Assembly: GCA_029339195.1 (NCBI GenBank)
Contig: JAPTJF010000540.1
Span: 1 to 38,798 of the forward strand
Reading direction: 5' to 3'
From: Micractinium sp. NFX-FRZ
Taxonomy: Eukaryota; Chlorophyta; Trebouxiophyceae; Chlorellales; Chlorellaceae
DNA length: 38,798 nt
Part shown: one piece after another, positions 30,723-38,798 of the stretch
Position numbering within the stretch: the first letter of the stretch is position 1
How the letters are laid out: every line of letters starts with the position of its first letter
Notes under the pieces: generated by a model
The model's input: only the letters and a program-made list of their open reading frames with translations
Database searches by the model: none
Told to the model about the DNA's origin: nothing
Translations under genes and position numbers: made by a program

Positions 30723-31489
30723 GTCTGCCACACAACTGCACGACGAAACTGCAGGGATACCAAGTGGCAGTGCGCCAGGGGAGCGGCGGCGGCGGCGGTG
30801 AAGAGGGTTCAAAGCGGCGGCTGGGGGGTAGTGCCAGGTGGAGTGACGGCCGGTCGCAGACTCTCATTTGGCGAGGCAAGACCTGACTAAAACCTCACTT
30901 GGCTGCTAAGCCTCCCAGCGGGTCACGAAGCGGAGGCGTGGCACCGCGGGCGGTGCGAAAAACCGCACAGCTTCAACTGCGGCTCCCACACGCCGGATAC
31001 GCGTGTTTGGAGTGTAGGGCTGACGAAAAAAGGGTCTGAGTCCGACACCCACACACTTCAGGAGAACCCCAGGTGCCACCAGTGGTACTGCTGGCGCCGG
31101 CGTGGGAGGAAGCTGCCGCCGGTCAGGTCCACAGAAGTCGCGATGGGGTTTTGTCGCGCAGCAGCTGTAGTTGCCCCCTATCCCTCCTTCACGCGGGGCC
31201 ACAGTACTTGCAGGGGAAGCAACATTCGGCTGCGTTTACACATGGCATGCCTGCGTTCTAGAGATCTGTGAGAGCGCAGGCCGGCCAGCTTGGACCCAAT
31301 TGAAACCGATGTGGCGCTAGCCCCCCAGGGCGAACCAAGATAGGGCGTGCATGATAACAGGAGCACGGGGTGTGCATATTAGGGCGAGTGCAAGCCCCCG
31401 CGGGCGACCGAGAACGTGATGTGTGCATTAGCGGGAGCATGTCAGGGTGAAGGGGGTGAAACTGGCAGAGCCCGCTGGGAAGGGAGCTC
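30723..31489. promoter_or_regulatory. intergenic region: gene 8 promoter and gene 9 3' UTR
   Basis: 767 bp between two minus-strand genes. It includes the reverse TGTAA at 31240-31236 assigned to the protease gene. No ORF with coding features was seen on either strand. Confidence 0.45.
31236..31240 (-). terminator. TGTAA polyadenylation signal (reverse strand), protease gene
   Basis: TTACA on plus, about 250 nt beyond the proposed protease stop at 31490. It supports the gene ending in this area. Confidence 0.5.
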
Positions 31490-34400
31490 TCAGCACAGAG
31501 CAGGGACAGGTTGATGAAGGGGGTGGAATGGGTGGTGCAGTAGTGCGGGATTAAGCGGGACCATGTCCTTCAAAGTGCACAAATGCCTCCGAATGGAACA
31601 TGCTTCAACTGACTCGCAGGGCAGCCGTGGGGCCCAAGCCTTGGGAAGTGACGACTGCCTTTGGTCCAGGGGGTCAGCCCGCCGGCTGGCGCCTCTGTTG
31701 GACGGATATGCAAAGTTTGAGTAGCTACAGTGGGCGGGTGCCAGGAGCGGCTGTGCTGCATCATCTGCCGGAGGCCTACTTCTGGACGGCGGGGAAGGGG
31801 GCGGACTTAGCGCATGCATTGATGCCGCTGCCGCTGCAGCCTGCAGGGTGCCAGTGTGGGTGCAAGGAACTGGTGAACAGGGGGGAATGAGCCAGCCAGC
31901 GGCGGCTGTGCTTGACTGCACGGCTGTTCAGCAACTGGCTGGCCCCGAGCGACGGCCTGATAAGAAAGGCCAGCTGCCAGAGGAGTGTTGCTCGCGAGCT
32001 TCACCTGCCGCGCGCCCTCCATGCAACCCTGGCAGCTTGTTCCCACTCTTCACCCACTGCCCTATCCGCACGTGTGTGGTCATGCACGTGATCAAGAGCA
32101 AAGCACGCCCAGCACAGCAGGGCTCACCGGCAGCCTTGGAGAACCCGTTGGTGATAGCAATGTTTGTAATTACAAATTCGGCGTCGTTGTCGTATGGGTC
32201 TGCGCGTGGGCAAGGGAGGCGCGTTGCTTGATTCAGGCGGTGGCTTGGTCAACAAGGCGTGCTTGCATGGTGATGCATGCCGTGGCCAACCATGCGATGC
32301 AGACCAGCACGCACAGGGTTGCATGGGTCGGGGATTGGCGGGCACTTGGAGTGCCTCGGTCCATGCCGTGCATGGCACCCACTCCCTGATCCTGCCCAGC
32401 CCGCTCACCCACAGTCTCCTTCAGCGTCTGCTCAATCATGTCGAGCGTGTTCCTGCGGCAAGGGAGGCAGTGGAGGGGTGGTAGACCAGTTTCAGCTGCA
32501 CTTTGGGGTGCCATGGTTGGCGCGCTGCCCCAACCGTGTGGGCCCGCCAGGCGGCTTTGTGAGCAAGGCAGCAGCGGCGGCAGGGGCGGCAGCCTGGTCA
32601 CGCAAGCACAAGCGCCTGGAGGCCAGCTCAGCAGGCACACAGCTGCCCGCCTTCCCAGCTCACCCCTCCCCTGCCAGCGTCTTCCCTGTCACTGCTGGCC
32701 CAATTCAACTCGCACCGGGCCGCTCTCTCCTTGCCACCCCGCCGTGCTGCATGTGTCCATCGCCTGCCCCTGCTGCCCCAGCCTGCCTGGTCGACCCACC
32801 CCACCTGTAGAACGAGACAGCAGTGGGCTTGGTCCACCACAAGATGCCCTTGGTCGCCATTGGAGTGGTGCTGAAGGGGCCGCTCTTGCAGTCGGGCTTG
32901 CCCAGCCACCACTCGGTGGGGGCGGACTTGCATGCGCCGGGGGCCAGGTAGGCGCCAGTGGTGAAGAACTCCCTGCGGGTGGGGGCGGCGGGAGCATGGT
33001 GCGCAGCGTGGGTGGGGAGGCGGGATGGGAGGCACGGAGCCGATGGCATGCAGCGGGCGGCCACATGTGCTGCCACATGGGCGGCCACATGGGCGGCCAC
33101 ATGGGCGGCCACATGTGTACACAAGGGCTGCGTGCCTGCTGCCAGCCTGCAGTCACTTCACGCTTGATTAGCGGGGCCTGCTGCATGGATGCCTGCATGT
33201 GCCACCCACTCCCAACACTTGCCAGTGGCCAACTTTGCCTCAACGCCCGCGCACAAACACCCACTTGACATGCATACTTACTGGGCCTTAACACCCGCAT
33301 GTGCACTCATACACACACACACACACACGCAAGCGCACTCACTTGACCTGCTCCCACGTCTTCTTCGTGGTCCATTTGAAGCGCAGGCGGCCGTCCTTCT
33401 CAGCCTTGTAGCTGTAGTAGGAGACCTGCGGGGTGGGTGGGAGGGGGAGGGGTGGGTGTGTGGTGGGAGTGGATGGGAGCCTCTACCCCACAGCCCCCGG
33501 CTGACAGCGCCAAGCAAGAGTACAGATATACATCAGGCGGGGCAGGCAGCTGCGGGCGACAGTGCCCGACAGCGCCTTGCCCGCTGTAGCGCGGCGCGGC
33601 AATGCGAGGGCAGCAAACTCAAATGAAGCCAAGCCAAGCCCAGTTGGTCACCTGCCAAGGTGAGGCGCCGGGGCTGGGCTTCTTGCCGATGATTCGACCG
33701 AGCAGCTGGGACAGCTCAATCTGGGTTTGCATGGGCATCTCCTGCTGGTGGATGAAGGTGACAGTGCTACTGCTGCTGGCCTTGCGCCGAATGGTGATAT
33801 CCATCGTGTCTGCAGCAGGGCGCAACGGGGCGCATCAGCCAACGCAGATGTCAACGACCAGTAGGGGGGCAGTTTCCTGGGCACACGCAGGTGCCTCGGC
33901 CTCTGGCGGGGCAGGCGCCAGAGCGGCGGCCACGTGGCGGTCGGGAGAGAGGTGGATCACAGCACGTTTTCGATGCTAACTAACCATTCCAGGCAAGCTC
34001 TCGTTGCTTACATTCGAAAAAGGTGGACTCCATCATCAAAATCTTGGACCCAATCCACTGGCGCTCAGTGGCAACTGCAGCAAGATGCGGGGAGGAGCGG
34101 TCGCGGATCGGGCACGGCGGGCAATGGCGGCCAGGGACGCAGCAAGCTGGGCGCTAGGGACGCAGCAAGCTGGGCGCTGGTCACGCCCCTAGCCCTGGGT
34201 GTGCGCTTGCAATGCGCTGCCCACTGAGGTCAAGGCAGGGAGTTGGCAGCCCATGATTCCTGCGCTACGCAAGGCTGCGCTGTGCACGGTGCCACAATGG
34301 CGGTGTTCGCGGGTTGCCCAGGCCACTCACTGTCGGTGAGGATCTCTGCAGCAGCGTGGGTGAGCAGTGGGGGGAGGTTCAGTTGACGGCTTTGCCAGAG

Positions 34401-37400
34401 CACCGGGGGGCAGCGCGGGCAGAGGGCCCACCCATGCCACGCCCTGCTGTGGGTGATTTGATGGCAGATAGCCACGCCTGTCACAACGGGTGTGTGTTGC
34501 GCCCTGCCGCCAAGCGGCGTGGCGCCTTGGCTGCTCACTTGGCTTCCAGTTGCACTGTGTGGAAATTACGCCATTTGTCTTGTTGATTAAACCGTAGCTC
34601 ACCAGGCCCACAGCCTGCACGCCCGAAGGGGGGGCGCTTGTGGGGGTGATGCTCAGTGGAAATGCCCATATGACATGTGAGCTCCGCACGGGAAGCAGTC
34701 AGCTGGCGAGGTGTGTGGCTGAGCTCTGCTGTGGCTGTGGCTTGCCCACCAGGGTGCCCCAAGCCAGCTGCCACCTGGCGCCAGGCAGGCATCCCTGCCA
34801 GCTCACCACATCCTCCTGCCACTTGGTGCCAGGCACAAAGAGGGCGCCGCCAGAGTCGCCCGGGCAGGAAGCAGGGCCAGTGCCAGCCTTGCCGGCGCAG
34901 ATGCGGGAGTTGTTGGTGAAGGGGAAGGCGGGGAGATTCGTATTGGCCTCGGTGTCGCAGATGGTGTTCTCACGGAGGGGGTAGTCGCCCTGCATGTTTG
35001 CATAGGGAGGGTTCAGGTGGGCAGGCACGTCACTTTTCACAGCGCATCGGGCGGCAGGCCGACTAGCACCGCGTAACAGCTGGCGCCCTCACGGACAGGG
35101 CGCTCGCCCCACGTGCGGGGCTGGGGCGTGAGGGGCCGAGGGGTTGATGCCTGGAGGCAGCGGCAAAGAGGCTTGGGCCGTAGGACCAGAGCGGCTTTCG
35201 GCGCCTGGCTGGGCTCTCAGAGTGCCACGCAGGTCATGACACCCGTTCAGTTGATCTGATCCCCCAAAGGAGAACTGGGCAGGCTGGAACCTGGCTTCTG
35301 ACTGCCACCTGGCACCTATCATTGTCAGTGTGCAAGGTGACGAAAGATAAAAAGGAAAAGAATACGCCCTTGGGCGTGGATTGACGGCACCAGCGCAGGT
35401 GTGGGCCCCCAGTTGGGGGCCCCCGCTGCTGGCTACAGTTTGCCAGGCACGCAGGCGCACCTCTTGAAGGAAGTCGGACTCGAAGGGCGCCGTCAATGCG
35501 TTGATATAGCCATTGCCTACCAGCCGCAGGTTGGTGGTCTCCCCGGGGAGCCCCTTGCACGAAGGGCCCGCCTTGCAGCCCGGCTTGGGGGTGCCAGCTG
35601 CAGGAGCGGGGGGTGCGGATTGATGGGTGCAGGCGGGCTGGCGGTAGGAAAATGCGGGTTGGGTGGTGTGGGGCGGAGTGGGTGTACTGGGGGCATTGCA
35701 AACAGTCACGCTTGGCTGCCGGGCGGGTGTGCGAGAAAGCAAGGGAGTCACAGGCCGTGCCGGGGCGCAGCCTCAGCAGCATGGCTCCAGGCAGCAGCAC
35801 TCACTGGGTGAGATGAGGAGGGTGGGAATTGCGTTGGGTGCTCCGATCTGTGCGTCCAGCAGCATCAGGGCTGCATGCATGAGACGCATGCATGAGGCAG
35901 GGGCGAGCGGGGCGCTTGGCGGCAGGCAAGCGAGGCGGACGAGGAGATGAGCTGGCAAGCGGCCAGGTCATGAGGACAAGCACCAGGCCAAGCACTAGGC
36001 TGCTGGTCGCTGCAGCGGGGCCGGTGACTCACAACTTGCCAAAGTAGGCGGCGACCTCCCAGAAAAACACCCTGCCCCACAAAGCAAGGCGCAGCTGGCG
36101 TTGAGGCTGCCAATGCAGCCGGCGCAGGCCGCAGCAGGCCCACCCCGCTTCCCCGGAAATGTAGCTCCCCGGGCCTGTCCCCCGTGGCAAGTCCCACGGA
36201 CCCTCACCACACCCAGCTACGTTGCCTCACCACCTCACCACACCATACCATCCTACCAGCCTCCCTGCGGGGCCTCACCAATGTCGTGCTCCTTGGGGCC
36301 GGGCACTGCCTTGTTCTTCACGTAGTTGGGGCCGCACCTGCAGGGCAGAAGTCGCCACGTCAGGGTGCTGAAATGCACGGTTCGAGCCCATGCACGCACG
36401 CTCGTGTCGGGAGAAGAGTGTGCACGTGGGGGCTGGAGCGGCCAACAGAGAGCAACACTGGTGCAGGCCCTCATCCCTCTTGCTACCCACCCTCCAGTGG
36501 CTCACATGTAGTTGTAGCACTCGTGCACAAAGGTGGCGTAGGTGGTGCGCATCACCGTGGCATCGACGTAGCTGGGGGTGCCGCCGGCGGGCGTCGTGGG
36601 CGGGAACTGGCCGTACATTTTGTTGCTCTGCAGCCCGACGCGGAAGTAGGGGTTGATGAACACCTGGGGGGGAGGGGAGGGAGGGAGGGGAGGGGTGACT
36701 GGGGGGGGGGAGGTGAGGGGGCACGGGAAGGGAGCTGGCAGCGCGCAGCACGTAGAGGAGCAGGGATTGGTGTGTGGAGGGGGCGGGGAGGGGTGAGAGG
36801 CAGGAACCATGGGAGGACAGCTGTTGCCGACGCCTGCTAAGCCGGGTGCGATTCAAGCAGCTGCCGAGGTGCCTGCCTGGCTTCCTGGCAGGGTGTCTTG
36901 CACCCCTCTCATGTGCAGGCTGGCGGCTGGCCCCACTCACAATCGGGTTGAGCTTGCTGGCGGCCACACCCGTTTCTGGGTCATTCTTGTCGGCATCCTT
37001 GAAGCACTGCAGCAGAGAGGGGTGCAGAGGACAGGTTTGAGGTGCCACCTCAGTGGTCCAACACGCAGTGGACCACGCCCGTCAAGCGCACGCGGCAGCA
37101 AGGCAGCTGAAACCCTGACGTCTGGTGCATTCGTGCACCGCACACCCGGCAGCATGCATGCACTCCAGCGCATTTGCAGCTCCTTCCGGGCATGCATGCA
37201 TGCAGGCAGGCAGGCACCAGGCAGGCGCGCGGCAGTGGCAGCGCTCAGCGGTGGCAGCGGGACCCACATGGGCAGCGGTGAGGATGATCTTGCCGCTCAG
37301 GGCGCCAGGCTTGGCCCCCGTCCCATAGTTGATGACTGCAGGGGTGTGTGGAGGCAAACGGGATGCAAACCACAGACAATTGATAGCCAGCCACTCAAGT

Positions 37401-38251
37401 GGGGGCGGTGATAGGTGAGCACCGTACATCTGGATCCCAGCTGCGTCTCAGACCCAGGCCGCCACGTTACTGGCTGCGCGGGAGCTAGCCAGGCGTGCCC
37501 CCGCTCACCAGCACCGCCACAGTAGTCGCCGTACGTCTCCTTCGTGCGCAGGTTGGCAAAGTAAGGATACCTGAGCAGGGTGGGAGTAGGGGGATCATGA
37601 TGTCGAGGTTCAGACGTCTGGGGCAGGGTTGTTACCAGTGGTCTGCAGCCTGCCGGGCACGCATCCAAAGAGGCATGCAGTACCGCGGTACGAAATGGAG
37701 GGGAGTGTTACAGCCCGAGAGCAGCTGGCATGCATCGGGGACCAGCGGGTGACATAGGTAGGTGCCTATGTACCGCCATTGCAATGTGGAGTGCGTAGGT
37801 GTGTGTGGATGGGTGGGGTGGTGGTGGGAGCCCAGCGCACCACCCTTCAGTGGTTCACCATCATCCCGGGCGGCGCACCCTCCACCACACATTATGCCCC
37901 CACCGGCTCACCTGCCCTTCACAGCGTTTTTGCCTCCAAAAATCTGGCCCTGCACTTGCTTCAGGCTGCAGTGACGCATGGGGGGCTCGTCAGGCGTTGT
38001 CATGAGGCATGAAGGCCTCTGCAGCCCCCCGGGCCGCCAGCCTGCTGCTGGAGTACCAAGGGGTCCACCCCGCCGAACACACACTCTCACCGCCCGCCCG
38101 CCTGCCTCTCTCCGCCGGATTCCGCCCCAGCCTATAACACTCACTCGCGGCCGTTGAGCGGCGTCGCAGTGATCCACATGCTATCGCGGGCGGCGGCCAC
38201 CGAGGCGGCCAGCGCCGCCAGGGCGAGCAACACTGCAAGCCGGGGCATCAT
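31490..38251 (-). CDS. secreted S1-family (chymotrypsin-like) serine protease with C-terminal extension
   Basis: Exons 38251-38145, 37965-37912, 37570-37509, 37335-37268, 37006-36941, 36663-36506, 36337-36279, 35870-35805, 35597-35461, 34989-34807, 34614-34539, 34345-34331, 33809-33652, 33425-33343, 32972-32805, 32452-32409 and 32199-32128 are in phase; a last exon 31833-31490 is less certain (639 residues in all). Signal peptide MMPRLAVLLALAALAASVAA, short propeptide, then IFGG at 44-47 as mature N-terminus. The triad is complete: His97 in LTAAHC, Asp190 in HDIALMLLD, Ser305 in SCPGDSGGAL. The His-Asp spacing is about 93 residues, roughly twice chymotrypsin's. The position equivalent to trypsin Asp189 is Ala (PASCPGDS), so trypsin-like Arg/Lys specificity is unlikely. 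Activation would follow Gln43, not Arg. From about residue 346 an unrecognised domain follows (CKSAPTEWWLGKPDC, ILWWTKP), then a PPPSPP-type tail. Activity is probably extracellular. Confidence 0.87.
33057..33115. repeat. 12-bp minisatellite (GGCCACATGGGC)n in protease intron
   Basis: About four to five units of GGCCACATGGGC lie between 33057 and 33115, with ends drifting to CCACATGTG. It is intronic, between the exons ending 33343 and starting 32972. Confidence 0.88.
33308..33328. repeat. (AC)n microsatellite in protease intron
   Basis: About nine AC units lie directly downstream, in transcript sense, of the donor at 33343. Confidence 0.85.
34133..34178. repeat. 23-bp perfect tandem duplication in protease intron 12
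   Basis: AGGGACGCAGCAAGCTGGGC plus GCT occurs twice back to back. It is not at a splice site. Confidence 0.9.
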
Positions 38252-38614
38252 GTTGCGGCAGGCCACCAATGGAAGATGAAACCCAGGGGCAGCGGCCCCA
38301 CAGGCTCTTTCTAGGGCATGCCAGGGACGACAAAGTACCACCCACCTGCCTGGTAGCTTCCTGCGAGCGCTGGCAGCGGGGGCTGTGGGCCACAGGATGT
38401 CTGTGTGTGGTACATGCAGCCCGCTATCTGCAGGATTCGATGAAGATCACGCGATCGACCTGATGAAGCAGGGGTCCCTGCTGCATCAATCATCTCCATG
38501 TGTGGCCTCCATCATAAGCAGTGAGCAGCGGCACTGCCGAGACATGGGGCCCCCGTGAGCAGCGGCGGCAAGTACGCTCTTCTGCGGCAACATGAGGCAG
38601 GCAGGCGCCTCAGC

Positions 38615-38669
38615 CTCTTGTGAGACGGATCTGTTTTCCTGCCTGGCTTCTTGTGGGTCGGATCTGTTT
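38615..38669. repeat. imperfect ~32-bp-spaced direct repeat
   Basis: CTCTTGTGAGACGGATCTG at 38615 and CTTCTTGTGGGTCGGATCTG at 38647 are related copies with TTT following both. Two units. Confidence 0.7.
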
Positions 38670-38741
38670 CAAGAGTCCTTTGTGAGCGGCCGGCATCATG
38701 GCAAGCATGTTTCGGGGGTGTCACAAGGGGAACTGGGGTGT

Positions 38742-38793
38742 TCAATTTGAATTCACATTGAGTTCACTTACTTCAACTCAATTTGAATTCACA
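38742..38793. repeat. 16-bp perfect AT-rich direct repeat, 36 bp apart
   Basis: TCAATTTGAATTCACA occurs at 38742-38757 and 38778-38793. Each copy contains the palindrome CAATTTGAATTC-like core with GAATTC. The spacer also holds GAGTTCACTT and CTTCAACTC variants. It could continue as an array beyond the window. Confidence 0.85.
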
Positions 38794-38798
38794 GAGTG

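Larger units (their letters stand above)
38252..38798. promoter_or_regulatory. upstream region of the protease gene, to window end
   Basis: No gene seen. It should hold the protease 5' UTR and promoter. The far right is unusually AT-rich for this window and contains short direct repeats (listed separately). Confidence 0.4.

Noticed and set aside
31490..31833. Treating the terminal protease exon as certain
   Set aside because: Phase fits, a PPPSPP-type linker is present and a TGTAA follows, but the sequence is otherwise low in recognisable features; kept in the model with stated doubt.
34990..35460. Minus-strand peptide ASCYAVLVGLPPDAL as an additional protease exon
   Set aside because: No usable acceptor in the right phase; a direct join gives FLQE followed by GDYPLRENTIC, as expected for the S1 fold.
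36034..36074. VFFWEVAAYFGKL as a constitutive protease exon
   Set aside because: That reading frame needs phase 2 from the preceding exon, which ends in phase 1; joining exons 7 and 8 directly restores the conserved DIAL motif around the catalytic Asp.

Overview
The window is nuclear DNA from a green alga, most likely a Chlorella-type trebouxiophyte. It is GC-rich and intron-dense, introns are mostly GT-AG and about 100-450 nt, exons have long CAG/GCC-type low-complexity tracts, genes end with TGTAA poly(A) signals, and a nuclear trpA carries a plastid transit peptide. There is no operon structure, CRISPR, rRNA or tRNA. Nine genes were rebuilt by hand from ORFs, splice junctions and intron phases. 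Exon joins are predictions without transcript support.

Left to right: (1) 1-3661 minus, 3'-truncated DUF629-like zinc-finger protein. (2) 4004-7116 plus, complete eight-exon tryptophan synthase alpha chain, divergent from gene 1 across 342 bp. (3) 7567-12489 minus and (4) 12865-17075 minus, tandem paralogues with seven exons each and identical intron phases. Both encode an N-terminal Cys/His zinc module, a WPSL motif, a UBA-like domain, regularly spaced tryptophans in polar disordered sequence, a Gln/Pro-rich tail and a shared C-terminal motif. Only gene 4 has a CCCH finger. (5) 17684-22515 plus, membrane-anchored SGNH hydrolase. (6) 23224-24968 minus, unknown multi-pass membrane protein. (7) 25536-28600 plus, PDI-like ER protein ending in VDEL whose active site reads HGHC instead of CGHC. 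(8) 29131-30722 minus, small secreted cysteine-rich protein. (9) 31490-38251 minus, secreted S1 serine protease with a full catalytic triad and an unrecognised C-terminal extension.

The genes are functionally unrelated: plastid amino-acid synthesis, possible RNA/ubiquitin regulation, secretory-pathway folding and membranes, and extracellular proteolysis. Genes 7-9 all enter the secretory pathway.

Two points stand out. First, introns of at least five genes hold decayed tandem copies of the neighbouring exon edge together with its splice site, often about 93-111 bp away. trpA shows this in at least four of seven introns. Second, the paralogue pair 3/4 combines a UBA domain, Trp repeats and a Q-rich tail in a way that resembles the GW182 class of Argonaute partners, though this is only a hypothesis from composition and order.
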